Source: Chitiniphilus shinanonensis DSM 23277 | Lineage (GTDB): Bacteria > Pseudomonadota > Gammaproteobacteria > Burkholderiales > Chitinibacteraceae | Assembly: GCF_000374805.1 (NCBI RefSeq) | Contig: NZ_KB895354.1 | Location: 1 to 64,000 of the forward strand | DNA length: 64,000 nt | Reading direction: 5' to 3' | Part shown: positions 23,228-31,929 of the stretch, in pieces | How positions within the stretch are numbered: position 1 is the first letter of the stretch | Layout of the letters: each line of letters opens with the position of its first letter | Notes under the pieces: generated by a model | What the model saw: only the letters and a program-made list of their open reading frames with translations | Told to the model about the DNA's origin: nothing | Databases searched by the model: none | Position numbers and translations under genes: made by a program

Positions 23228-26044
23228 CTACTTGAACAGCAGCTCGTAGATGTAGAAGTGCTCGGTGGCCGAAAGGCGGATGTTGTAGGCGGCCTCGATC
23301 GGCGCGAAGGCGGCCTTGATGGCGGCGAATGCCGTCTCGTTGACGATGGCCTGCGGCGGCAGCGTCATCTGTAGCGGTTTGCGGTCGATGACGATGCGCT
23401 CGACCATGCAGCAGCAGTGGATCATGAAGCGCAGTGTCACGTTGCGCGACGGTTTGAGGTCCAGCTCGTCGCAGATGCGGTGGAACACGCCCTCGATGCC
23501 TTGCAGCACGCGATGCGGGTTCAGCACCGAAATTTGGTTGATGATGCTTTCGATGGTCACGGTGGAGATGAACTTCATCGACACCTTTTCCAGCATCAGT
23601 TCGCGCTCGTCCGCGGCCATGCCCACCGCCAGCATGTCCATCACCAGCTCGGCGCCGTGCTCGGAGAACAGTTCCTCCAGCGATACGAACGGCACGTCCG
23701 GCAGCTTGGGCAGGAACGAGCCGACGATGCCGGCCAGCCGCTCGTTCTCGCCGATATGCCCGCTCAGGCGCTCCAGCTGCTCGATCTCGGCGTAGTCCAG
23801 CGTCAGCAGTCGCACCCGGTCGGTGAGCAGGTCGTCGAACACGTCCTCGATCATCTTGCGGATCTTGACCGAGGTGCCCAGGCCGGTGACGCACGACAGC
23901 ACGATCACCCGCACCTCGTCGCCGCCCGCCGCGTCGTACAGCTCGTACTCGACGCCGTGCGTCGCCAGCAGCTCGCCCAGCGCCTTGAGGTCGGTGGTCT
24001 CGTAGGAAAGATCCATGGTCGCCTCGAGCAGGCCCATCATCGTCACCTGGCGGATCAGTAGCGTTTCGATCTTGAACATCTTGCGCACCACCGCGCCGAA
24101 GTGCACCAGCGAACCGAGATCCACCGCCAGGATCAGCTTCTTGTACTGGTAGCGCGTCACTTCCTTGAGGAACAGCGCCAGGGTGTCGTGCACCGACTGC
24201 TCGAACGGCATATTGATGCCGAGCACCAGCTCGCGCCCGATCAGCCGGTTCACGTAGTCGGCCATGCTGCTGGCGGTGGTGTCGCCGTGCGAGATCAGGA
24301 TCACCCCGCAATCCTGCTGCAAACGGAAGGCGTGGCGCTGCGACTTCAGCTCGGCCAGCAGCAGGCACATGAAGATCGACTCGGCCGGCGGGCAGGCGAT
24401 GAGGAAGGTCTCCTCGATCTTGCGGCACACCAGCCGCGCGTTGTCGTATTCGACCTTGGCGGCGTCCGGGATCAGGTTGGCCGAATACAGCGCCGGGATG
24501 CGCCCCTTCCGCACGTACACCAGCAGCGTGATCAGGTGGTTGCGCAGGTGGCCGGCGACGGTATCGCTCATCTTGTAGCCGGCCAGACCCTCGATGAAAC
24601 CGGTCAGCAGCTTGATCTTCTGCTCGATCTGCAAGCCGTGCACGCCATCGAGCGTCGGCAGCGGCGCCACCGGCGCGTGATGGATCTTGTGGTCGAAGAT
24701 GGTTTGCAGCTTTTTGCGCAGGATCAGGCTGATCTCGTTGGCGGGAATGTTGCTGCGTTGCAGCCGGGTGTATTCCTCCGCCAGATAGGCATAGAACAGG
24801 TCGGCGTCGGGACGCTCCAGCGGCAGCAGCGCGATGCGCTCCAGCTTCTGCACGTCGCCCGGCGACACCGACAGGTAGTCGCCGCCGACCAGTTCGTCGA
24901 GGATCAGCTTGGTGCGGATGTCGTAGGGCGCGGCGCGGCCGTCCAGGTGCGCCTCGTCCACCGTCAGCGTCGCGCCGCGCCTGCCGAACTGCCCGGCATA
25001 GGCGCGCGCGCAGATGAACTGGATGTCGCTCTTCAGCTCGCCGATGTTGGCCTCGTACTCGCGGCACAGCAGTTGCCCCAGCAGCGGCTTGGCCAGGCGC
25101 AGCGCCAGCCCGGTGCGACGGCTTTCGGCGTGGAAGAAATGCACGATCATCTCCAGCCGCTCGTCGAACGAGCGCGCGGCCAGCGCCGGCAGCTCGATCA
25201 CCACCTGGATGCGCCGCAGGAAGGTGCGCAGCAGCGTCGACTTGATGTTCTCGGTGGTGGCGCAGATCAGACGGATGTTGCTGCGGATCTCCTTGTCGCT
25301 GGCGCCGAGCCGGCGGTACACCCCTTTGTCCAGGATGGAGAACAGCTTTTCCTGGCCTTCGAACGGCAGCCGGTGCACTTCGTCCAGGAACAGATAGCCG
25401 CCCTCGGCCTGGGCCACCAGGCCCTCCTTGGCCGCGGCGGCGCCGGTGAACGCGCCCTGCTGGTGACCGAACAGGTGCGAAGTCAGCAGCTCGGGGTTGT
25501 TGAAGTACTCGGCGCAGTTGAAATAGACGAAGGGCGTGTGACTGCCGCGGGCATGCTCGCCGAAGCGGTGCATCAGCTCGGCGAAGTAGGTCTTGCCGAC
25601 GCCGGACGGCCCGGTGAGCATCACGTTCAACCCGTTGGGCGGGTACAACACCGCCGCCCGCCCCTTCTCCACCGCCGGCTTGAGGCTGCGGTCGTGGCCG
25701 ATCAGCGCGGTGAACGGATCGTCGCCTACCGGCACGTCGGCGGTGGCGGGCAGCAGCTCGGCCAGCTCGCGCACCTCGTTGAGGCCGGATGTCAGTTCGA
25801 CACCCAGCAGCTCGGCCACCGCGCCGCGATCCAGGAACAGCACCGGCCGGCGCTTGATCTTGATGACGCGCCCTTCGAGACACAGCGCGGTGAGATCCTG
25901 GCTGACCGAGTTGCGCGCCACGCCCAGGTTGTAGCCGACCGTCCCGGCGTCGATGCCCTCGCCGGCCAGCAGCGCCGGCGCCCCGAGCTGCCGCGTCAGC
26001 CGCTCCAGCTCCTGGTGGATGATGTCCTTCCTGCGTGCGACCAT
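23228..26044 (-). CDS. dgaR: DgaR, LevR-type sigma-54 activator with PTS regulation domains
   Basis: A 938-residue activator. An N-terminal winged helix (about 10-65, NLGVARNSVSQDL) is followed by an AAA+ sigma-54 interaction domain. That domain has Walker A GPSGVGKT (145-152), GAFTGA (197-202) and Walker B LFLDE (218-222). A PRD lies at about 470-570, and an IIA-Man-like domain with H586 in LISHGDTT at about 578-700. A IIB-like segment has C718 in VLSCVTGLGTS, and a second PRD ends the protein. Such proteins are controlled by PTS phosphorylation and induce their operon when substrate is transported. It lies directly upstream of dgaA in the same orientation. Confidence 0.92.
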   Translation of the reverse strand: MVARRKDIIHQELERLTRQLGAPALLAGEGIDAGTVGYNLGVARNSVSQDLTALCLEGRVIKIKRRPVLFLDRGAVAELLGVELTSGLNEVRELAELLPATADVPVGDDPFTALIGHDRSLKPAVEKGRAAVLYPPNGLNVMLTGPSGVGKTYFAELMHRFGEHARGSHTPFVYFNCAEYFNNPELLTSHLFGHQQGAFTGAAAAKEGLVAQAEGGYLFLDEVHRLPFEGQEKLFSILDKGVYRRLGASDKEIRSNIRLICATTENIKSTLLRTFLRRIQVVIELPALAARSFDERLEMIVHFFHAESRRTGLALRLAKPLLGQLLCREYEANIGELKSDIQFICARAYAGQFGRRGATLTVDEAHLDGRAAPYDIRTKLILDELVGGDYLSVSPGDVQKLERIALLPLERPDADLFYAYLAEEYTRLQRSNIPANEISLILRKKLQTIFDHKIHHAPVAPLPTLDGVHGLQIEQKIKLLTGFIEGLAGYKMSDTVAGHLRNHLITLLVYVRKGRIPALYSANLIPDAAKVEYDNARLVCRKIEETFLIACPPAESIFMCLLLAELKSQRHAFRLQQDCGVILISHGDTTASSMADYVNRLIGRELVLGINMPFEQSVHDTLALFLKEVTRYQYKKLILAVDLGSLVHFGAVVRKMFKIETLLIRQVTMMGLLEATMDLSYETTDLKALGELLATHGVEYELYDAAGGDEVRVIVLSCVTGLGTSVKIRKMIEDVFDDLLTDRVRLLTLDYAEIEQLERLSGHIGENERLAGIVGSFLPKLPDVPFVSLEELFSEHGAELVMDMLAVGMAADERELMLEKVSMKFISTVTIESIINQISVLNPHRVLQGIEGVFHRICDELDLKPSRNVTLRFMIHCCCMVERIVIDRKPLQMTLPPQAIVNETAFAAIKAAFAPIEAAYNIRLSATEHFYIYELLFK

Positions 26045-26135
26045 GGCTTATTCCATCCCTGCTACGCCGATGATGCCCAACCCCGGCGTCGCCCGTCCCG
26101 CCGCCGCGATACCGGCTTGATCCAGGCAAATGTTC

Positions 26136-26148
26136 TACGTATCACGTA
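26136..26148. promoter_or_regulatory. Perfect inverted repeat upstream of dgaR
   Basis: TACGT-ATC-ACGTA is a perfect dyad about 92 nt before the dgaR start, in the 248-bp gap between the divergent dgaR and yjgR-like genes. It could be a regulator site for either gene. No regulator is assigned. Confidence 0.3.
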
Positions 26149-26292
26149 AGGCGGCGCGCGCACCATGAGGGGTGTTCCCGACGTGCGCGGCACGCGAGCG
26201 CCGGCCCCGGGGCGCCAGCCGTGGGCACGCCCTCTTCCCCGATCGCCGCTTCCCCACCACAATCGACGACATTCCCGCCCTTGGAGCCCATC

Positions 26293-27813
26293 ATGTCCGA
26301 CCCGTTGCCGATCGCCCGCAATCAAGAACACGAACTCGTCCTGCTGCCCGCGCTGGCCAATCGGCACGGCCTGATCGCCGGCGCCACCGGCACCGGCAAG
26401 ACGGTGACCCTGCAACGCATGGCCGAGGCGTTCTCGCAGATCGGCGTGCCGGTGTTCCTGGCCGATGTGAAGGGCGACCTGTCCGGCGTCGCCGCCGCCG
26501 GGCTGGAGACGCCCAAGCTCAAGGCGCGGCTGGACGCGCTGGGCATCACCCTGAACTACGCCGCCTGCCCCACCGTGTTCTGGGACGTGTTCGGCGAAGC
26601 CGGCCACCCGGTGCGCGCCACCGTGTCCGACATGGGACCGTTGTTGATCGCGCGCCTGCTGGGGCTGAACGACACCCAGGAGGGCGTGCTCAACCTGGTG
26701 TTCAGGATCGCCGACGACCGCGGCCTGCTGCTGCTCGACCTGAAGGACCTGCGGGCGATGGTCCAGCACGTGGGCGAGCACGCCAAGGAATTCACCACCG
26801 AGTACGGCAACGTGTCGGCGGCGTCGATCGGCGCCATCCAGCGCGCGCTGCTGGCGCTGGAATCGGACGGCGCCGACCGCTTCTTCGGCGAGCCGATGCT
26901 GGACATCGCCGACCTGATGCAGACCGCCAACGGCCAGGGCGTGATCAACGTGTTGGCCGCCGATAAGCTCTACCAGCGCCCCAAGCTCTACGCCACCTTC
27001 CTGCTGTGGCTGCTGTCCGAACTGTTCGAGCAGTTGCCCGAAGTGGGCGACCTGGACCAGCCCAAGCTGGTGTTCTTCTTCGACGAGGCGCACCTGTTGT
27101 TCGCCGACGCGCCCAAGGCGCTGGTGGACAAGGTGGAACAGGTGGTGCGGCTGATCCGCTCCAAGGGCGTGGGGGTGTACTTCGTCACCCAGAACCCGCT
27201 CGACGTGCCCGACAGCGTGCTCGGCCAGCTGGGCAACCGCGTGCAGCACGCGCTGCGTGCGTTCACTCCGCGCGACCAGAAGGCGGTGAAGGTGGCCGCC
27301 GAGACGCTGCGCGCCAATCCCAAGCTCAATACCGAGGCCGCGATCACCGAGCTGGGCGTGGGCGAGGCGCTGGTGTCGCTGCTGGACGCCAAGGGCACGC
27401 CCGGCGTGGTCGAGCGCGCCTTCGTCACCGCGCCCGGCTGCCGCATCGGCCCGCTGAGCCCGGCCGAGCGCGAAGCGGTGATCAAGGCATCGGTGCTGTA
27501 TGGCCACTACGAAGCCGCGATCGACCGCGAATCGGCCTACGAGATGCTGCGCGGCGGCGGCGACAGCGGCGGCAAACCCGCCGCGCCGGCCGCGGGCGGA
27601 AAAGCGGCGCCGGCCGAGGCCGACAGCGGCGGTGGCTTGTTCGGCGCGTTGGGCGACATGTTGTTCGGCCGCACCGGCCCGCGCGGCGGCAAGACCGACG
27701 GCCTGGTGCAATCGGCCGCCAAGAGCATGGCGCGCCAGGTGGGCAACGAGCTGGGTCGGCAGATCCTGCGCGGCGTGCTGGGGTCGATCTCCGGCGGACG
27801 CAGCCGGCGTTGA
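26293..27813 (+). CDS. HerA-like ATP-binding protein (DUF853, YjgR type)
   Basis: A 506-residue P-loop ATPase of the HerA/FtsK superfamily, DUF853 subgroup. Walker A is [10 protein letters not shown] (about residues 31-40), Walker B is [13 protein letters not shown] (about 255-267), and a sensor-like FVTQNP follows. The C-terminal 80 residues are Gly/Ala-rich, then [22 protein letters not shown]. The physiological role is unclear in the family. The ATG at 26293 matches family starts. Confidence 0.88.
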   Translation: MSDPLPIARNQEHELVLLPALANRHGLIAGATGTGKTVTLQRMAEAFSQIGVPVFLADVKGDLSGVAAAGLETPKLKARLDALGITLNYAACPTVFWDVFGEAGHPVRATVSDMGPLLIARLLGLNDTQEGVLNLVFRIADDRGLLLLDLKDLRAMVQHVGEHAKEFTTEYGNVSAASIGAIQRALLALESDGADRFFGEPMLDIADLMQTANGQGVINVLAADKLYQRPKLYATFLLWLLSELFEQLPEVGDLDQPKLVFFFDEAHLLFADAPKALVDKVEQVVRLIRSKGVGVYFVTQNPLDVPDSVLGQLGNRVQHALRAFTPRDQKAVKVAAETLRANPKLNTEAAITELGVGEALVSLLDAKGTPGVVERAFVTAPGCRIGPLSPAEREAVIKASVLYGHYEAAIDRESAYEMLRGGGDSGGKPAAPAAGGKAAPAEADSGGGLFGALGDMLFGRTGPRGGKTDGLVQSAAKSMARQVGNELGRQILRGVLGSISGGRSRR

Positions 27814-27814
27814 T

Positions 27815-27969
27815 CCAAATCGACCTTCAAACGTGGGGGCGAAGGACGAAGGCCGGGAGGCAGGGCAAGGCGTGCCGAGTGAAGTGGGGCGATCCCCACG
27901 AACGAGGCGCAACGCAGCCATGCGCCCGGCATTCGTCCTTCATGCGGGTGCGAAGGTCGGTTCGCCCTA
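27815..27969. repeat. MITE-like element, copy 2 (155 bp)
   Basis: The right terminus is the reverse complement of AGGGCGAAcCGACCTTC, and the left terminus is AAATCGACCTTCAAACGTGGG. The interior shares GGACGAAGGCCGGGA, CAAGGCGTGCCGAGTG and CATGCGCCCGGC with copy 1. The outermost TAG (27969-27967) is the stop codon of the minus-strand binding-protein gene. Confidence 0.8.
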
Positions 27970-28740
27970 TCGGGCCGGCGGCGCGCTGGCGTCGGGCGAC
28001 GGCGGATCGTCTGGGAAGTAATCGCGGATCACCTCGGCGATCCGCCCTTCGGCCTGCAACGCGCGTAGCGCGCGGTTGATGGCATCGCGCTGCTCGGTTT
28101 CACCCCGGGGTAGCAGGAAGCCCACCGGCGTGCCGGGGTCGCCCAGGTCCAGCTTGCGGACGGCGATGCCGTAGCGCCTGGCGAGAAACCGCCCCACGTA
28201 GTCCGGCGCGATCACCGCATCCACCTTGCGCTGTTTCAGCAGGTCGAAGCCTTCGTCCTGCCCCAGGCCCCGCCGCAGGCGGATGCGCGCCAGCTGCTCG
28301 CCCAGCGCGCGCTCGACAAAGGAATCGGCGTCGCCGACCAGGATGCGGCCGTAGAGATCGCGCTCGCGGCGGATCGGGCCATCGGCGCGCACGAAGATCA
28401 TGCTGCGCCGCCAGAAATAGGCCTGGGTACCCAGCACGCGCCGCAGCCGGCTGGGGGTCAGCTCGCCGCCGCACAGGCCGTTGGTGACGCCCAGGCCGAA
28501 ATACAGCGCGCTGTACAGGTCCTCGAAATTGCCCATGCGCAGCACCAGCGGCTGCCCCATCCGGGCGAACACCAGGCGTGCGACGTCCGCGTCCAGTCCC
28601 GCCACCTGACCATCCGCGCCGCGGTACTGATAAGGCGGGAAACTATCGCTCAACCCGCAGATGAACACCTTTTGCTGGGCGAGCGCGGGCCATGCCCACC
28701 ACAACAGGCAACACAGCAAGCAATAGCGCACGATTTTCAT
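27967..28740 (-). CDS. Periplasmic solute-binding protein, family 3
   Basis: A 257-residue protein with a signal peptide (MKIVRYCLLCCLLWWAWPALAQQ). Its family-3 substrate-binding fold includes DSFPPYQYRGADGQVAGLDADVARLVFARMG (about residues 32-62). No ABC permease or ATPase is adjacent, so it may be an orphan binding protein or a sensor-like protein. The ATG at 28740 is chosen for the signal peptide. The stop codon is formed by the end of a MITE-like repeat. Confidence 0.82.
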   Translation of the reverse strand: MKIVRYCLLCCLLWWAWPALAQQKVFICGLSDSFPPYQYRGADGQVAGLDADVARLVFARMGQPLVLRMGNFEDLYSALYFGLGVTNGLCGGELTPSRLRRVLGTQAYFWRRSMIFVRADGPIRRERDLYGRILVGDADSFVERALGEQLARIRLRRGLGQDEGFDLLKQRKVDAVIAPDYVGRFLARRYGIAVRKLDLGDPGTPVGFLLPRGETEQRDAINRALRALQAEGRIAEVIRDYFPDDPPSPDASAPPAR

Positions 28741-28818
28741 TGCTTCCCCCGAAGCCGTGCATGGCGCCTGGCCCATCCCCCAAGGCGACGCCACCTTCAG
28801 GTTTCATGATATTCGCCT

Positions 28819-29457
28819 TCAGTGCTGCCCAGGGGTTGGTCTCGGGTGGGGCGCGCGCCAAATCGTATGGCGGTCGTAGGGGGCCGTCCGTCCGGACAGG
28901 ACCAGAGCCAGCTTGACCAGCATCCGGTGCGGCTGCGCCAGCGTGGCCGGCGGCACCGCAACCCAGCGCGAAGCCAGCGCCACGGCCAGGATCGCCGCCC
29001 AGCGCCAGCCCACGGACGACTGCGGCAGCGGCTGCCGCAGCACCCACGCGGCGACCGCGCCGCCCACCAGCCAGCCCGCCGCCACCTCGGACGGCGAGTG
29101 CACCGCCAGCCCCAGGCGCGATACGCCGATCAGCAGCGCCGCCACTCCCCCCAGGGTCATGCCGAGCCGGCGCCGGGCCGGTGATGCCAGCAGCGCGCCG
29201 GCCACCGGCCACACCGCCGCGGCGTACATGGCATGGCCGCTGATCCCGGTGAAATCGAGCGCGCGGATGCCGATCCCCCAGCCGAGGAACAACAGCTTGG
29301 ACAGCGTGGTCAGGCCGATGGCCACCGCCAGCGCCGCCAACCAGCGCAGCGCGCCGCGCGCGTCGCCCGCGACCATGAACATCAACGCCAGCAACAAGGC
29401 CAGCGGCAATACCAGCCAGGTATGACCCAGCCAGGACACGACAATCCAGAACGACAT
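28819..29457 (-). CDS. PAP2-family membrane protein with variant active-site motifs
   Basis: A 212-residue protein with about six helices. ISGHAMYAA (about residues 72-80) corresponds to the PAP2 PSGH motif. SRLGLAVHSPSE (about 112-123) corresponds to SRx5Hx3D, with Glu replacing the usual Asp. The first motif (Kx6RP) is not clear; K-x8-R without the proline is seen. It may be a lipid phosphatase with altered residues or an inactive relative. Confidence 0.75.
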   Translation of the reverse strand: MSFWIVVSWLGHTWLVLPLALLLALMFMVAGDARGALRWLAALAVAIGLTTLSKLLFLGWGIGIRALDFTGISGHAMYAAAVWPVAGALLASPARRRLGMTLGGVAALLIGVSRLGLAVHSPSEVAAGWLVGGAVAAWVLRQPLPQSSVGWRWAAILAVALASRWVAVPPATLAQPHRMLVKLALVLSGRTAPYDRHTIWRAPHPRPTPGQH

Positions 29458-29704
29458 TCACCCTCCCAGGGTTTGATATGGTGTGGCGTCAGCGGCCAGC
29501 CCCGCGGCAGGCCGGCGGCACGGCGATGGACCGGCCGCCCCCGCCGAGGTTTCCGCCAGCGCTCGTCAGCCGGGAAATCCCCTACCGTGGCACAGGCGCC
29601 GGGCACGCGACAATAACGGGCTTGGGCGGCATCGTGCCGCGCGCCATGGCCGACCACCGGCGCCGACCATCGGCGCAGGCCGCCACAACAGGAGACGCAT
29701 CACC

Positions 29705-30643
29705 ATGTGGAGTGGCATCGCGGCCGGGCTGGCCGCCGGGGCCTTGTGGGGTTTCGCCTTCGTGGCGCCGGCCGCCCTGACGCACCAGTCGCCGCTGGCG
29801 GTGGCCATGGGACGCTACCTGGTCTACGCGGTGCTGTGCGCGGTATTGCTGATGCACCAGCATCGCCGCGTGCGGGCGCTGCCGCCGCGGCTGCTGTACG
29901 CGGCCTTCGGCCTGGGGCTGCTGGGCAACGCTTTCTACTATTCCATCCTGACGCTGGCGGTGCGCCACGCCAACAGCGCGGTGGTCAGCCTGATCATCGG
30001 CACCATCCCGCTGTGGCTGGCCGCCATCGATCTCACCCACACCCGCCGCAGTGCCGCGGCGCGCCGTCGGCTGGCGTTCGCCCTGGCGTTGCCGCTGGCG
30101 TGCGTGCTGGCCGGGCTGGTGCTGATCAACCACGCCGGCCTCGCCAGTCTGGGCGGTGCCGATGCGCGCCGCTTCGGCGTGGGCGTGGCGCTGGCGGTCA
30201 TCGCCACCGCCTGCTGGACCGCTTTCGCGGTGCTCAACGCGCGAGTGCTGCGTCGCAGCGGCGTGGACAACGGCACCTGGACCAGCCTGCTCGGGCTGGG
30301 CACGGCGCTGGGTTTCGTGCCGCTGCTGCCGCTGGCCGGATTGGCCGGTGGCGCGCGGTTCACGCTGGACGGCGCGCTGATCGGCTGGTCGCTGCTGTTG
30401 GGCGTGGGCGCCTCGTGGGTGGCGACCTGGCTGTGGAACGTGGCGAGCCAGCGGTTGCCGGTCGGCTTGGTGGGGCAGTTGATCGTGTCGGAAACGGTGT
30501 TCGCGCTGCTGTATGGCTTCGTGCTGGCGCGGCGTGCGCCCAGCGGCGCCGAACTGGCGGCCATCGCCCTGTTCGTGGCCGGGGTGATGCTGGCGATCCA
30601 CGCCTTCCAGCGCGCTCATGCCCATACCGAGCCGGTGCACTGA
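29705..30643 (+). CDS. EamA/DMT-family transporter
   Basis: A 312-residue inner-membrane protein with ten predicted helices in two EamA repeats. The first begins GLAAGALWGFAFVAPAAL and the second begins about residue 158 with GVALAVIATACWTAFAVLNARVL. These transporters export metabolites such as amino acids, and the substrate is unknown here. AGGAGA precedes the ATG at 29705. Confidence 0.88.
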   Translation: MWSGIAAGLAAGALWGFAFVAPAALTHQSPLAVAMGRYLVYAVLCAVLLMHQHRRVRALPPRLLYAAFGLGLLGNAFYYSILTLAVRHANSAVVSLIIGTIPLWLAAIDLTHTRRSAAARRRLAFALALPLACVLAGLVLINHAGLASLGGADARRFGVGVALAVIATACWTAFAVLNARVLRRSGVDNGTWTSLLGLGTALGFVPLLPLAGLAGGARFTLDGALIGWSLLLGVGASWVATWLWNVASQRLPVGLVGQLIVSETVFALLYGFVLARRAPSGAELAAIALFVAGVMLAIHAFQRAHAHTEPVH

Positions 30644-30644
30644 G

Positions 30645-30790
30645 AGCGGTGAACAAAACCCGCCTGGCTGCGTCGCGCGCGGACGCCGAGCAGAATTTGC
30701 CGTCCTACTGTGTGCGACCGGAGGAAGTCTGATTTGCCGCCTTTCAGGACGTTTCGCGCTTCTTGCCAGGGTCGTTGCGCGGCGCGCTCG
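30645..30790 (+). repeat. REP-like downstream repeat, copy B
   Basis: It begins just after the DMT gene with GCGGTGAACAAAACCCGCC and contains CTGGCTGCGTCGCGCG, GCCGAG, TTTGCCGTC and TTTCGCGCTTCTTGCCAG in the same order as the copy after rdgC (10624-10741). It is followed by a terminator. No coding evidence is seen. Confidence 0.6.
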
Positions 30791-30797
30791 CGCCCGA

Positions 30798-30823
30798 CAA
30801 AAAGGCGGGCCGAAGCCCGCCTT
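30798..30823 (-). terminator. Terminator after the flavin reductase gene
   Basis: AAGGCGGGC-TTC-GGCCCGCCTT forms a hairpin at 30802-30823, followed by T residues on the minus strand. It ends 17 bp after the flavin reductase stop and could also work in the other direction. Confidence 0.75.
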
Positions 30824-30840
30824 GGCATGCGCCACGCCGC

Positions 30841-31413
30841 TCAATCGATGGCGTCGCTCACCTTGAACGATTCGCCGGTGGCGAAGAAGTCGCCACCCGC
30901 CACGTAGTGCATCGTGCGCAGCGCACCGTCCTCGAAACGCCAGCGGCCGTTGGCGAACACGCGCGGATCGGCCCAGGCGGCGATCACCTCGGCCAGGAAC
31001 AGATCGTAGCGCTGCTGGTTGTGCGGCTCGGGCAATACGCGGCACTCCAGCCACGCCACGCAGCCTTCGAGCAGCGGCGCCGCCACCTGCTCGCCCTGGA
31101 AAGTGCGCAGGCCCAGTTCGCTGAACTTGTCGCCTTCCTCGCCGGACCGCGAACCGACCGCCAGGGTGGCTTCGGCCAGGCCGCGCGCCGGGATGTTCAG
31201 CACGAATTCGCCGGAGCCTTCCACCAGCTTGCGGGTCAGGGTGCGCGAGTCGATCACCACCGCCACCTTGGGCGGGGTGAAATCCAGCGGCATGGCCCAC
31301 GAGGCGGCCATGACATTGCGGGCGCCGCCATGCGCGCTGCTGACCAATGTCACCGGACCATGATTGAGCAAGGTGGTTGCTTTGCTCAGGGGGACAGGGG
31401 CATACGGCTGCAT
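30841..31413 (-). CDS. Flavin reductase-like FMN-binding protein
   Basis: A 190-residue protein with the split-barrel flavin reductase-like domain: GPVTLVSSAHGGARNVMAASWAMPLDFTPPKVAVVID (about residues 19-55) and FVLNIPARGLAEA (about 70-82). Related proteins bind FMN and act as NAD(P)H:flavin oxidoreductases or similar redox proteins. The start has GAGGAG seven bases upstream. The promoter region before it is A/T-rich (31425-31460). Confidence 0.85.
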   Translation of the reverse strand: MQPYAPVPLSKATTLLNHGPVTLVSSAHGGARNVMAASWAMPLDFTPPKVAVVIDSRTLTRKLVEGSGEFVLNIPARGLAEATLAVGSRSGEEGDKFSELGLRTFQGEQVAAPLLEGCVAWLECRVLPEPHNQQRYDLFLAEVIAAWADPRVFANGRWRFEDGALRTMHYVAGGDFFATGESFKVSDAID

Positions 31414-31527
31414 GATGGGCTCCTCTGAAAAGAAATAATTGATTTGTTATTTAATGTAACTCAGCCCCCCGGCAGGGCCTAGGCAAATGGCATTGGATGG
31501 ACCATCGGCGCATCCCACCCGGCTGTC

Positions 31528-31638
31528 CGGCCACCCAACCCAACGACATAACGCGAAGCCGCGCCTTGCTTTGCCGCGCAAATCTGCTGCGGCGCAACAA
31601 TCGGCGCGGCTTCGCTCGAAAGGCCCGAGGGGTGGCCG
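31528..31638. repeat. Nested long inverted repeat between flavin reductase and cydX
   Basis: Outer arms CGGCCACCC (31528-31536) and GGGTGGCCG (31630-31638), and inner arms CGAAGCCGCGCC (31554-31565) and GGCGCGGCTTCG (31603-31614), are exact complements. The element could fold as a 111-nt hairpin in the 3' region of the cyd transcript. It lacks a T-run, so it is not a classical terminator. Confidence 0.65.
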
Positions 31639-31680
31639 TACGCTTGCACTGACAACCAGCGGTACAAGCGTGAGTAACGG

Positions 31681-31854
31681 CTATTGTCCGGCGCGGCGCT
31701 TGCTCCGTCGCTTGGCGCGGTAGCGCTCGAAACGCTCCTGGGTTTCGTCGGCGGTGCGCACGCCGAAGGCGTAATGGCTCTCCAGCCACAGCACGTTGAT
31801 GATGCCGAAGGCCAGCGCCAGGCCGATGCCCAGGATCCAGGTGAAGTACCACAT
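31681..31854 (-). CDS. cydX: CydX, small subunit of cytochrome bd oxidase
   Basis: A 57-residue protein with one N-terminal membrane helix (MWYFTWILGIGLALAFGIINVLWLE), the hallmark of CydX/YbgT proteins that stabilise the haem d site of CydAB. A charged Arg/Lys-rich tail follows. It lies 75 bp downstream of cydB, in the normal order for cydABX. Confidence 0.92.
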   Translation of the reverse strand: MWYFTWILGIGLALAFGIINVLWLESHYAFGVRTADETQERFERYRAKRRSKRRAGQ

Positions 31855-31929
31855 CGTCGAATCTCCTATTGCCGCCCACCTGGGCGGCGTCGCATTCAGG
31901 TGTCGCGGCCGCGCGGGCGGCCGGCGCGC

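Noticed and set aside
23043-26129. Open frame of 1028 codons over dgaR in another frame
   Set aside because: Pro/Arg/Ala-rich with no motifs; the dgaR frame shows all domains of a LevR-type activator.
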